From Macrosoma leucophasiata (Eukaryota; Arthropoda; Insecta; Lepidoptera; Hedylidae), in NCBI GenBank assembly GCA_036365455.1, contig JAWQUS010000017.1, forward strand, positions 9,424,001-9,488,000: DNA of 64,000 bases. The letters run 5' to 3'. Under the pieces are notes generated by a model. That model saw only the letters and a list, made by a program, of their open reading frames with translations, was not told the origin of the DNA and made no database searches. Made by a program: the position numbers and the translations under genes. This document shows, one piece after another, positions 36,086 to 47,000 of the stretch (position 1 is its first letter; every line of letters starts with the position of its first letter).

Positions 36086-36360
36086 GATGACGTCATATGA
36101 TTAGCAATGCGTGTGTCGCTCTTCGCAGTTGACGAGCGACTGAGCCGTTTTCGCACCCCCCACTCTGAAATTGTGAAAATGTATGGAAGGTGGGGATAAC
36201 CTTGAAATTTCCTATATAAAGAGCGATAGCTTCGCGCGCGACTCACTTCTAATACGGCAGTTGTCCATGTTTAAGGTATTAGAATTAACTGAGCCCTGAC
36301 GCTTGCCAGTAAGAATTTATAAATAATATATAATGTATTATATTTTATGATTCCCAATTT
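36086..36360. promoter_or_regulatory. Promoter cassette, copy A (divergent)
   Basis: 275 bp, nearly identical to 39,675-39,950 (copy B); its left 110 bp match 38,638-38,749 (copy C). Contains GATGACGTCATATGATTA at the left edge, a TATATAAAG box at 36,213-36,221 pointing right, and 'ctaatacggcagttgtcc' downstream of it. The minus-strand RPB6-like ORF starts 28 bp to the left and the plus-strand acidic ORF starts 42 bp to the right, so it fits a shared divergent promoter. Confidence 0.6.
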
Positions 36361-36401
36361 CTGCGCCCCAGCGCCACTGCCTGCACCCCTCATATGTTTT
36401 A

Positions 36402-36882
36402 ATGTCCTTTTGCGTCACCGATTTCGACGTGTGCACCAGTCTAAATCTTGCCGGCTCGCGAACCTGGCGCACCAAAATAAGCCGTCCCCTCGGCTCTATC
36501 AGCTCACACAAATGGTGTTCTATGTGTGATAATGTTTGTTGGAGCTTGGAGGAAACACGGCAACTGGCTTCAACATCACACCACCGTTCCGTTCCTCGGC
36601 GACAACAACCACAACAACGACAACGACCCAAAGGTGACGCTCGCTGATCTCTGTTCGGCGATAGAATATTGGATCAAGTTGGAACCCATCTACGCGAAAC
36701 ACCCTCGCCTCGCGCTCACGAATGACGACGAGGACGATGAGGATGAGGACGACGACGACGACGACCAAGATAGTGTCGATGGGGACGAGAAATCTTGGAT
36801 TTTAGTCAACGAAGCACCAGTAAAAGTACGCTTCGATAGGTGGTTGCGAATGCCACCGGGGATCGACAGTATAACTATTTAG
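36402..36882 (+). pseudogene. Small acidic ORF, frameshifted (virus-like)
   Basis: ATG at 36,402 starts one plus frame (SFCVTDFDVCTSL, ISRPLGSI). The second plus frame ends at 36,882 and carries KVTLADLCSAIEYWIKLEPI, a run of Asp/Glu (about 36,720-36,775) and WILVNEAPVKVRFDRWLRM. A frame change is needed somewhere in 36,530-36,630. It lies downstream of the TATA box in cassette A and converges with the 553-aa gene, whose end is 91 bp away. An ORF on the opposite strand (36,338-36,631) overlaps but fits the layout less well. Function unknown. Confidence 0.45.
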
Positions 36883-36972
36883 GTGCTGTTGTCGTTGTAC
36901 AAGAGTCAAACAAGTTTTCAAACATTCCCGCTCACCGCATGAGCCGTGCCGTATTTTTTACATTCGAGTCTT

Positions 36973-38634
36973 TCATTTTAAACTCTTGAATTTTTTTGCC
37001 CGCGGGCTGTGAGTGTCCGTCGAATCACTCGCGTCGTCATGATCGTCACTTTCTACATCATCACCATCACCATTGTCGACGACGGAGAGACGCGCCGACG
37101 CCGCCAAGCGGTCTCGGCGCTCCCGCTGCTCCTCCTCCTTGTCGTCGTCGTCGTTGTCGTCGTTGTCGTCGGTGCCGGTCTTTGATCCGTTGCACCAGAC
37201 GTACCGCACCCGCAGCGTTCGGTACAGATCAAAGATGAAGCGCGCCCGGTGCGCACCCAGAAACGGAACGGGTTCCGATTCTTGCGATTTGAGGTACACG
37301 GTCACGTTCAGGTCGTTGAGCATCATGATTATGCGCGTCAACTTGTCGAGTTTCATATAACAGTGGGTTTTGAACTCGCTCGACTGGTTCTTCAAAAGGT
37401 AATAGGTGCACTCGCCGATGCGAGCTCGGCCGTCGGACGACTGCGCCACCGTGTTGGCGGACCACTCCTTGAGTTGTATCAGCGGTCGCCGCGACAGCAC
37501 GCTGAAAGCCGACACGAGCACGTCGGGTACGACGCCCTCCACTTTGTACTTGTCCAAGTTGGCGAACACGCACAGCCCCTTTTGACCGCTCAAATTGCTC
37601 AGTTTCATGCCATCGTAGCGAGGCACGCGATACTCCAACTCCAGCAGCATGTACACGTGCGAATTCACGCGCGAGATTCGCACTCGAGTCGTGATTGCGT
37701 CCAAACTCACGTCCAAGAGGCTGGCGTGCGCTAACGATTTGTACACCACGTACACGTTCTTGTCGACCTCCATCAGGGACAGCTTGCAGCCCCAGGGGAG
37801 GACGATCGGCCGCGGCGAATAGACGGTCGCCAGGGTGACGATCAGAAGGTCGCGCCGACGACCCGCTTCGCCGGCGTCGACGGTTTGGCGCATCTTGTTG
37901 TGCGGCGGGCGGTGGCGGATCACGACTTGCCCCTCGTGGTGTGGCATTGTGAGGTCGTACTTGTTCTTGATGAGCAAGTTGAAATTGAGCCGTTCGTTCA
38001 CCGCGTACGCGTCCTCGTTGAGCATGGGCGAGGTGCAGAAGAGCGTCTTGAGACGGAACGTCTCGCCGTCGAACGGCACGAGCTCGTCGCACCGCGCCGC
38101 ACCGCACTCAAACTGCGGCAGCTGGCCGTCTTGGCACACGTACACTGCGCTCGTCGCCCGCGATCGCAGCTGTGTCATGGCGCTGATGCTCTTGGACACC
38201 TCCTCGTATCGGTGGTGCGGTTCGAGAGGGGCCGCCAACAGGCTCAGGCAGGCGAGCGACCGCGAAGCGTACACCGACGGGAACAGTACGCGGAGCTCCC
38301 AATGCGTCAGATGCAGCGGTCGCTGGGCGCCGCCGAACGACGCGAGGTCGACGCGTTTCAAAGGAGTACCGTTGATGCTGGCGACGGACACGCGGCTCAG
38401 ACGCTCGTCGAACCGCACCTCGAGTATCTCGTCGGCCGGGTGGCAGTCATTCTGGCCGTCACCGTCTCCGTCACCGTCACCGTCCTCGGATTCGGCAATG
38501 TACGGCGTCTCGCAGTGCACGTCGTTCGAGGGACACGCGGAGAAACCAAAGCGATCGATTTCCATCAAAGAGTCAACCACGGCGTCGTAGTCGTCGATGT
38601 AATTGATCAAGTACGCCTCGGACGCTGCGTCCAT
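36973..38634 (-). CDS. Intact 553-residue acidic orphan protein (virus-like)
   Basis: A full minus-strand ORF with ATG at 38,632-38,634, directly beside promoter cassette C. Residues 1-60 include an alternating Asp-Gly stretch (about 51-60). The middle (about 70-480) looks globular, with beta-type patches such as MYHxx-free hydrophobic runs and EGVVPDVLVSAFSVLSRRPL. About 490-512 is an Asp/Glu-rich linker. The C-terminus is again acidic and ends in a basic RAKKFKSLK that could be a nuclear localisation signal. No catalytic motif recognised. An acidic tail plus a nuclear signal would suit a DNA- or chromatin-associated viral protein, but that is inference. Unlike most neighbours it has no stop or frameshift. 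Confidence 0.7.
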   Translation of the reverse strand: MDAASEAYLINYIDDYDAVVDSLMEIDRFGFSACPSNDVHCETPYIAESEDGDGDGDGDGQNDCHPADEILEVRFDERLSRVSVASINGTPLKRVDLASFGGAQRPLHLTHWELRVLFPSVYASRSLACLSLLAAPLEPHHRYEEVSKSISAMTQLRSRATSAVYVCQDGQLPQFECGAARCDELVPFDGETFRLKTLFCTSPMLNEDAYAVNERLNFNLLIKNKYDLTMPHHEGQVVIRHRPPHNKMRQTVDAGEAGRRRDLLIVTLATVYSPRPIVLPWGCKLSLMEVDKNVYVVYKSLAHASLLDVSLDAITTRVRISRVNSHVYMLLELEYRVPRYDGMKLSNLSGQKGLCVFANLDKYKVEGVVPDVLVSAFSVLSRRPLIQLKEWSANTVAQSSDGRARIGECTYYLLKNQSSEFKTHCYMKLDKLTRIIMMLNDLNVTVYLKSQESEPVPFLGAHRARFIFDLYRTLRVRYVWCNGSKTGTDDNDDNDDDDKEEEQRERRDRLAASARLSVVDNGDGDDVESDDHDDASDSTDTHSPRAKKFKSLK

Positions 38635-38637
38635 GTT

Positions 38638-38749
38638 GATGACGTTATATGATTAACAATTTGTGTGTCGCTCTTCGTAGTCCACGACCGACTGAACCGT
38701 TTTCGCACCTCCCACTCCGAAATTGTGAAAATGTATGGAAGGTGGGGAT
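38638..38749 (-). promoter_or_regulatory. Promoter cassette, copy C (short)
   Basis: Matches the left 110 bp of cassettes A and B but lacks the right half with the TATATAAAG box. It begins 3 bp upstream of the ATG of the 553-aa gene, so the sequence 'gacgttatatgattaac' sits immediately before that start. Confidence 0.6.
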
Positions 38750-38984
38750 TTGCAAAAAGATCTATCACAGTTGAGTGGTTGAAAAACTAAAACGAAACAT
38801 CTTTACCGTATGATATGAGCAAGCACGCTTCGATTTCACATTTTCTATTGTAATGTAAAATATTATATGTACATGAAATGTTCTCATAATTTTGCGGTGC
38901 CCCTACGGGGTGTTACATGTAACTACAAAATATTTAATTGTAATTGTACTGTGGTCATCTCTTCGAAAGTCAAGTGTGTGGTCA

Positions 38985-40225
38985 GAATCCTTTTGAGATG
39001 GTGCCCGGAAAGGACCGTCCGCGTCACCGAGTAGGGTACGGTGGTGCAAAACTCTCGCGACTCAGTTTGTGAGACATGGGATGGAATGCGGATTCGCCGC
39101 GAGAGTAGGCGAGACGAAGGATCGCGGCGAGACCGGCTTTGATCCTGCTCGCGAGTATGGCGCGATGGGCGTGACTGACATTGCGGGCCGAAAGACAAAC
39201 ATTTTTTTTGTAATAAACATGAATTAAAGACTCTACTTCCTTAAATAATCTTACCCGTACTCACACATGCAACAGTTTGGACACTTACCTGAAACAAACA
39301 AACAACAATAATTAATCATATGACTTGTATTTAGTTCTTGCGCGCGAGTCGTAAAGTCGATTCAGGCAAGACGAGGATCGCAGCGCGAGACTAGGGGAAC
39401 TATAGGATGGAACGTGGGTGCGCAGCGAGAGTAGGCGAAACGACGATTGCGGCGAGACCGGCTCCGATCCTGCTCGCGAGTACGTTGCATGGATGCGACT
39501 CGTTTCTCTCGCGACACCCGTATTTGCAGCGAGAGTAGGCGAAACGAGTCATCTCTAGACGTGTAGGCTAGACGAGGATCGTAGCGAGACCGAGTTTGAT
39601 CCCGTTCGCGAGCATGTCGCATGGGCGTGATTCACCCGCCGTCATATCAGAGACTTGTGACTCTTGTACATTGTGATGACGTCATATGATTAGCAATGCG
39701 TGTGTCGCACTTGGGAGTCGACGAGCGACTGAGCTGTTTTCGCACCCCCCACTCCAAAATCGTGAAAATGTATGGAAGGTGGGGATAACCTTGAAATTTC
39801 CTATATAAAGAGCGATAGCTTCGCGCGCGATTCACTTCTAATACGGCAGTTGTCCATGTTTAAGGTATTAGAATTAACCGAGCCCTGACGCCTGCCAGTA
39901 AGAATTTATAAATAATATATAATATATTATATTTTATGATTCCCAATTTCCAGTTTCTGTCAGAAAAATCTGAATAACACTTTTTATTTTGGGCCCGAAT
40001 CTGAGACCGTCGGTCTGTAGGGAAAGATCGAGCGACCACTAGACCAGAGACAACAAAAGTAAGCAGTGTACGCTTCACAACTCATCGAATGACTAGATGC
40101 CGGCGCGCGCTGTGCGAGGCATAGGATGGTACGTGGGTGGGAACGCGGACAGTCCGCGTTGCCGCATAGGGTACGGGCGAAAGTCAAAGTCAGTGCAAGG
40201 TATGGGATGGAACGTCGAATTGCTC
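38985..40225. repeat. Homologous-region-like interspersed repeats in the viral block
   Basis: The motif GCGAGAGTAGGCGARACG occurs at 39,099-39,116, 39,425-39,442 and 39,529-39,546, with an inverted relative near 39,497-39,512. 'gcgagaccgg-t--gatcctg' followed by 'ctcgcgagta' recurs at about 39,126, 39,450 and (diverged) 39,580. 'atgggatggaa' or 'ataggatggaacgtgggtg' recurs at about 39,076, 39,399, 40,122 and 40,203. Promoter cassette B lies inside this tract. There are no long ORFs. Tracts like this serve as enhancers or replication origins in baculoviruses and relatives; here that role is inference. Confidence 0.65.
39675..39950. promoter_or_regulatory. Promoter cassette, copy B
   Basis: Nearly identical to cassette A over its whole length, including TATATAAAG at 39,802-39,810 and the 3' 'ttatgattcccaatttc'. 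No intact ORF begins right beside it on either side; the next plus-strand ORF starts at 40,435. Confidence 0.6.
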
Positions 40226-40434
40226 GAGCACGGTGGCAAAAAAATGTACAAAATAAAATAATACTAATATCAATCGTTGAACTTGTTTCATTTTCACCTC
40301 CATCCTCACCCATCCGAGGCGTAGAAACGAGGCGATCGTTCCTTGGGTATTCCTCACGCGCCGCCACCTTCGAGCCGAGGATTGGAGGCGCGAGTAGACG
40401 GTCACGGTCTGTTTAGGCGCGAGCCACGTTCACG

Positions 40435-40927
40435 ATGGGAAATTGTTGCAGTTTAATTACAAATCCACCAAACCGTCATCCGTCCAACTTTTTTGTCGCT
40501 CGTCCGGCCGCGTTTAAAGTTCTTGGATATGAGCCGGGCCCTATATTGAGGAAGGTGCGGAACTCGATCGGGACGTCGACAAAAAGTAACACACACACCG
40601 GTGGCGGTCACTTTGCGGGATTTCCTACTTGGCTACTACGTGAACGCTGCTCGTGGCCGCTACGACGAGGTAGCACCCGGAGCCGGCGCAGTTGAGCGAA
40701 CCGAGCGCTTTCCCGTCTTGCGCTGTCAGCTGAAGCTGGTTGTTGGCGGCGGGCTTGATGTTCGATGTTTGTGGGGAAACATCACGAATCCGTGCGTCAT
40801 CGGTCTGTCGCCGTCGATAGCGCACTCTAACACGTTCACGGCTTTTAAAATCATCGGCTGCCCTTTGAACGTGAAACCCTGGACGTCTATAATAAAGTCG
40901 CCCATTATTGTATCGTGTCGATTCTGA
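40435..40927 (+). pseudogene. MGNCCS-type lipidated protein ORF, frameshifted (virus-like)
   Basis: ATG at 40,435 opens MGNCCSLITNPP. Gly2 with Ser6 fits the N-myristoylation consensus, and the adjacent Cys pair fits dual acylation as in peripheral membrane proteins. The first frame stays sensible to about 40,590. Between about 40,590 and 40,625 the reading must shift to a second frame carrying VTLRDFLLGYYVNAARGRYD and CQLKLVVGGGLDVRCLWGNI, ending at 40,927. Expected intact length is about 160 residues. Several DNA viruses carry small acylated proteins for envelopment, but homology is not claimed. Confidence 0.5.
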
Positions 40928-41011
40928 TGAATACTCTTACTACGTCCGCTGCAGATCCTACTTACTTATAGATTAATCTATTTGAATAAAATGCCCTTCG
41001 CGGAACGTTGA

Positions 41012-41594
41012 CTACGACATGAAGGCGTTTTGACTAATATCGTTAACGTCCTCGTTGTCCTTCTTCAAAACTAGCGACGGATATTTTCCCTTACTTTCTC
41101 TGGTCTCTGCCGGCGTCACGGTCGTCGGGGTCGTTGGGGCCGATGAGTGATCTACTTTTACCCGTTTACCGTACAACATGTCGTAAATGCTGCTTATCGG
41201 TCGTTTTTCTGGAATGCGAGAATTGAGATCGTCGCTTCGCAAGGCGGGTAGCATGCGCGGTAGCTTCTTTGTAGCCATATTCAGTTCGGGCACGTACAAT
41301 GACTCGCTGTTGAGATTGGGGTGGCTCATCCTCGTCACCACGGGATACATTTTCGCGACGTCCGCCGAATTGAGCCACGCTTCTTTAGCTTGCATAAGAA
41401 ATATATTCAAGTGCGGCACCAACATGTGTCTCCCCACTGTGACGGGTAGAAACGTGTACGTTTCCAAGATGGTCTGTGTGTAGGACGGCAGTAGGTTGCA
41501 ACACCCCGGTACCAGCTTTATGTCCGCGTTCGGCGGCGGGATCGTCTCGAACGCAAAGTATTGATTCAGTATAGTATTCAGTACACTTCCACCT
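41012..41594 (-). pseudogene. Virus-like ORF, about 194 codons, 5' end missing or shifted
   Basis: The minus frame is open from just inside a stop near 41,595 to the stop at 41,012, but has no ATG at its start. It contains YFAFETIPPPNADIKLVPG, HMLVPHLNIFLMQAKEAW and a Lys/Ser-rich tail. A second minus frame (41,690-41,385) with an ATG at 41,690 could hold the true start if a frameshift lies near 41,560-41,600. A TTATAAAA box at 41,670-41,677 lies between this gene and the plus-strand gene at 41,690. Function unknown. Confidence 0.45.
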
Positions 41595-41689
41595 TAATCT
41601 AGACATACGGCGCAGTATATGCCTGAGCCAATACCGCCCGCCGCTCCCCTCCCCACTCCTCTCCCTCGAGTTATAAAATGACCCGCGCA

Positions 41690-42159
41690 TGGTGACCGAC
41701 TTTCATTCGATGTGTGTCATGCGGTGGATCGACTTGGAGGACGCTGTAGCGCTCAATTTTATATTGGACTCGAAATCGCATCTGCAAGCGCTATACGCCT
41801 CTTCAAATTTTCGTATTCATCATACGTTCGATATGCGATCGCTTTGGATAAAAATCACCAGAGCCCGCGAGTACAACTTTCGGTTCTGCGACCGGCTGCA
41901 AAAGTGTTCCAGACGGTTAGTCTTGTCGCCGATACCATCGACTCTGTTTGCGCGTCAATTGGAAATCTTTCTGTGGTTCCAGCACGACGATCGGGGCCGG
42001 AAACGTCTGACGGGCTGTTTGCGCGTAACGGGCAAGTCACCTGAACTTGTGAAATATTTGAATCTGACCGAACACACCCGAGATACTGACGATGGCCGAG
42101 TCGAACGTCGAAGCGGTGAACTCGAATGGTGCGACCAATGGGCAACCGGCGTATCTTAG
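41690..42159 (+). CDS. Small virus-like protein, 156 residues, unknown function
   Basis: ATG at 41,690 and an open frame to 42,159. The last 68 bp overlap the start of the helicase ORF at 42,092, typical of compact viral genomes. Middle residues (ALYASSNFRIHHTFDMRSLW, IKITRAREYNFRFC) look protein-like. The C-terminal part beyond the overlap is hydrophilic and may not be conserved. No domain recognised. Confidence 0.45.
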
Positions 42160-43927
42160 ACAGACCGATACGTGGGAGAGTTTGCTGATGCCCTATCAGA
42201 TGGAAGTGGTGTATTACCAAAAACCGGCGAGCCGCGGCGTGTCCAAATCCATCTACGACTACGTGGTCAACGGTGAGCTGCATTGCGCGCCGCACACCCT
42301 TTCGCTGGAGTCTCTCAACCAGTACACACCCCCGGTGACGCGGACCGCGAAGCGGCAAATGGTCGCGGGTTCGAGCCAATATCTTCTTTCTCTACGCAAA
42401 TTCTCGGAGCCGGCGACGACGAATCCACCTCGGCTTAAAGCACCGAGATTGATAGCTTTAATGAAAAGGGCGAACACTAAAGCCGTAAAGGAGTACCAGG
42501 AGGCCGCGCAAGACGGATTCCCGGCTCGATACCGACCGACCGCGACGCTACTGAACGACTACGATCTGAACGCACCGCGTCCGTGGCGCAAGTCCGGCGA
42601 CATGAAACCGACCGAGACGCAAGCGGTGATACTCGAGCACCTTGCGCGATCGACCGCGCACTCATCCACGTACGGAACTACGATCCTCGTCGAAGGCCCG
42701 GGAGGTTCCGGCAAATCGCAGATGATTGGATTTTTGCAAGACGCGGGCCGTCACGTTTTGTATTGCACCGTGAAAAATTCCCTGTGCACATGTCCAACAC
42801 GTTCGACTGCAGGAGCGTGACGTTCGCCTCGCTGTTTTTAAGTCTATTTCGGCTGCGCGTTGAAGAGGGCTTGTATGACTTTCAATCGACCGTCAACGGT
42901 CTCGAATTGGACACCGTCCAGGCGTTGTTCGACGCGGCCCGTGAAACGCAACTGACGGCAAAGTGGTGTTTCCACCCGGACATTGACACTCTGATCATAG
43001 ACGAGTACTCAACGTTGGCCGTGTCCATGCTCAAATTGGTGCTGCTCAGCTTGCAACACGGACGAATGGCGACCAAGAGGCGATTGGACATTGTGCTCTT
43101 GGGTGATCCGTACCAGCTGCCTCCCATTCAATACCGATACGAGGAAAACAACTTTCTGGTGCGCAATCTGGTCGATCGTGTTTTTCAACTGAGAATTGGT
43201 TTCGTACATGCCGAATCAAGTGTGGGCGGACCGTAGCGTCGTCCAATTGACTTATCCGTTCGACGATCCCATGCCGGAGTGCCGTTTCACCGATAACGGA
43301 ACGGACGTGTCGCCGTTTTCCGGAGAGATATTTGCAAATTTTGCGCTCGTCAACAAGGCGGAGATTAACGAGTGGCTGGCGCGTTGGCACACCACCATCA
43401 ACGACACGCTCTTATTGGCGCGGCGCAATATTAGCGTACACCGACTCTGCATGACCTACTCCCATCTGATCCACACGCACTCGCCGGATAGCGTCGAGTT
43501 TGTGCCCATTCGATTCGTGGCGCAAAATCAACGGGGCGAACGATTCACCATCGTTTCGTTGTTCAAAAAGGACTGTGCGCCTCTGTTGCCGTTGATACGC
43601 GGCGCCGATTACGTTTTCATACAAAACGACAAGGCCTGCAAGAGAGGCGAGATCTTGACGTACTTGTGGCGAAACCACAAGCGGCTGGTGATGCGGGACG
43701 CGCGCGGTCTTTTGGTCAGCGTGCAACCTCAGCTATTCCAGATGCGACTGTTTTGCGCCAACAAACATGTATATTTGAACGCTCTGGATCCGGTAACGAG
43801 AAAAAAGTACGGGCCGAAAATGACGTCGCGCGAGCTGTACGATTACCCGCTTCAGTTGGCCGTCGCACAAAACATATATCAGTGTCAGGGACGCACTTTT
43901 ACTAATAAAAAATTGTCAATTAATTAA
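42092..43927 (+). pseudogene. SF1 (Pif1/RecD-like) helicase, two frameshifts and lost C-terminus
   Basis: Three consecutive plus frames make one helicase. Frame 1 (ATG 42,092 to about 42,780) has a basic linker and Walker A (VEGPGGSGKSQMIGF) at about 42,690-42,720. Frame 2 (about 42,780-43,200) has Walker B (TLIIDEYSTL, 42,988-43,016) and motif III (LLGDPYQLPPI, 43,099-43,128). Frame 3 (about 43,200-43,927) has a long insert and a motif V-like AQNIYQCQGRTF (43,868-43,903). The stop comes right after, so the arginine-finger motif VI is absent. The family unwinds DNA 5'-3' and occurs in cellular Pif1 and in several large DNA virus replication systems. The breaks make this copy non-functional. 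Confidence 0.75.
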
Positions 43928-44003
43928 AAAATATACTCAAGTTATAATGCTAAAACAAAAAAAAAGACAGGTTAAAATTTTCAACAAACTAAAAAAACAG
44001 ACA

Positions 44004-47000
44004 CTATTTGTTGGTGCACGTGCCTGTGCGGTGGCAGCGTACGGTGCACAGGACGCCGCTTCTTCGGCACGAGCATCTGGCGGTAGCGCACTGCTGTTTG
44101 CAGTAGCACCGAGTCATCCCTTGCCCACCGAACTGGGAATGCTCGAAGACGGCCTGTCGGAGATTTAGCTTTCTGTCCCGGCGCACCGACTCGGGCGGCA
44201 CCATTGGGTGCTCGACGCACTCGAACTGGTTCGGCGATAACCAACGGTCGAGCTCTCCGTGCGGTGTGGCCACGCGGATCTGCAGTGTCGCCGCGCTCAC
44301 GTCGCCCTCCTCGCCGTTGCTCGCGTGTCGCACTTCGAGCACGCACGCCAGTAGGTTGCGCGCGTCCAACGGGCCTCGGTCCAGCGCCGGCACGAACACG
44401 CACACTGTATCATTCACTGCGGGTGGCGGGAAGGCTGCTTGTGTTTTGCGCAACATTCGCGCCGCCTGTCTCGTCAGGCATCGCCGAGCCAGAGCGTGCG
44501 CACGTCTTCTATCGTCCTCCGCGTTCACGTTGTCGTCGTCATCATCATCGTCGTCGGCGTCCACTTCCATTGGCTCCTCGTCCCCCGCACCGTCATAGTT
44601 CTCCTCCGCAGCACCCGATTCGGCGGCGGCCGTATCGTTAAACGCGACCAGCTGCTCCTCGGTCTCGACGCCCGAGATGTCGTCGATTCTCGACAACGTT
44701 GCAAGTCCCCGCTTCGCTGTCATGCCGAACACGCACTCGTACGGAGATTGACCGATGCTGGAGTGTAACGCCGTGTTGTAATTGAATTGTACCGTAGAGA
44801 GACCGGCGCTCCAGCTTTGCTGTTCTCGTATGGCCACCCAAGTCGCGAGCATCTGTTTAATGTCACGGTTGGCCCTCTCCACGGAGCCCTGGCTTTGGCT
44901 GTGGCGCGGCGCACCGTGTACGATGCGAACGTGCGGCCATTGCGCCACCAGCGTCTCGATTACCGCGTTGCAAAATTCACGCCCATTGTCAGACTGGAGA
45001 ATGCACGGCGCGCCAAAGGTGTGGAAGACGTCCGATAGCGCGACGGCCACTTCCTCCGCTTGCTTGGTCTTCAACGGCCTTATCTGCACAAATTTCGTGA
45101 GATGGTCTTGGTAGACGAATATGAATCTCCAGTCGCCATCGGGGCAAGACTGCATGTCGATCAGATCCACCTGACACCGATCGTTGAACGTCCTCTCGAC
45201 GATGGGTTTCACGACGCGACCTTTGTGCTTGTTAGTCTTCTTTGCGGCGCAGATGCAACACAATTTCAAATAAATGTTGATGGCTTCGTAGGTGACGTTT
45301 TTGTAGTGTTTTTTCAGCTCGTACATCATGCGATTTCGTCCCAAGTGGCCCATCGTGTGAGTGGCGTGAATGGTGTAGAACAAGAAAAATAGGTAGGTAG
45401 GTTGGTGATCGATAGTACGTAACGTGATAAGTGAATAGTAAAGTTGATTAAATAAAAAACGTACAAAAAAGAATATGGGTAAGGAAACTTGCTTCATTTC
45501 ATGTAGGTAGTACCCGAATCCTAAGTTTGCGACGGCGAGCTAGGTGCTGACTCGCCAACTCTGATTGGCGGACTGCCCATAAGCAGTCAGCTTCGTCGGT
45601 TATCACTGCATAACATCCTGGAGACCTGGAAAGTTATATAAACGATCGTCAAATATGACTACATCGTCGACAGCAGTTGAAGTATTTTTGAACGTTAATA
45701 CCTACCTACCTCCCAACAGCAATGGTATTACAATTTTCTTTAGGCTGTGGTATTCATATTTTTGCATTGGCAAATTATTTTATATATTATTTTTCCTCTT
45801 ATACAATATTAAATTATATCATTATGAAAAAAAATATAAATATAATAAATTTCTAATTAACCATTAGCAGTTTTTAATTTAAAAAAAAGTTACCTTGTAT
45901 TTGCGGCCTTCAAACATATAATGCAGTAGTAGGTATATAACAAGGACGTTCTCCATTTTGTTTATATCTTTGTTTATTTTTTCTTTCGCCCTTTCCATAT
46001 GAATATCATTAACTGCCATAGCGTTCCTCTGTAAATTACATAATAAGGATATATGTATAGGTACATAGTGATCATAAGGAGAATTGTTCTCATAAATAAT
46101 TCATACAAGATGAGTCCACAAACCTTTGTAACGTTGTATACACGTACTACGCCGTATCACTTGTATGGATTGGTACCATGAGTGAAGTATTAAATACTTA
46201 ATATGCCCACAAATATCGGACGTAAGTTACCTTAACGCGGTTTCACGTACGCGACACCGGCGCATCGGCATCGCAATAAGGCCTGCTGCGCTCGGCCGGT
46301 TGTTATCGCGCTGTGGTGCCTGAGGTGGGGATGACGCACCACTCCCGGTGACTCCCGGCTCCCGGCGATCGACGCGCCATCGCACAATTGCGTTATAATT
46401 CTTTGATTGCATATTATTATTATGATATTTAATAAGATGTTTTTAATCTACTTATATTTTATTTACTTTGGTATTAATCTATTTATTATTGTTTGTACCT
46501 ACTAGTATGTATTACATTTATCGTTTAATTAAGTATGTTATTTTAATGGCTTATTATCTGTTTTAAATCCGTATGTATGTACCTTGTATAAGTATTAGTA
46601 CAATTATCCTTTATTATAAATTTGACATCCGTGGTTCACTCACTAAGGGTCCTGTTGAAAACCAGCGTCAGGTACCTTTTATATGAAGGTACCTGACATT
46701 TGCTGAACAGGACACCTTTTTGGCAGCCGTGAGACACATATTACGTGTATAGTTATGTATTAATTTTTAGAAAATGTGTTGTTTTTTCTCTGTTACCTGT
46801 TACGTTTTATGTCTGTTTTATGTGTCTCGCTGTGTGTCAAATAAATGTTTCTTATCTTATCTTATCTAACAGTTCTTCTACGGCGACAAAAAACAATCGT
46901 GAGTCATCGTGGGCGGTACACAACCGGCTGCCGCATATGTCGTACCGCCGCAGACGCCTCTGCCTGGTCTTGGCCGAAAGCTTCATGATGGTGCTGCCGG

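Noticed and set aside
36338..36631. Minus-strand ORF beginning MGRCRCCGCC
   Set aside because: It overlaps the plus-strand acidic ORF, has no promoter-like sequence on its upstream side, and conflicts with the divergent/convergent layout around cassette A. The Cys-rich start may be chance from GC-rich repeats.
37229..38652. Long ORFs on both strands overlapping the 553-aa gene (292, 255, 251 and 161 residues)
   Set aside because: Shadow frames of a GC-rich gene. Their composition is rich in Arg, Ala and Pro and follows the real frame.
38985..39622. CRISPR-like array
   Set aside because: Repeats are imperfect and irregularly spaced with no uniform spacers, and the context is eukaryotic.
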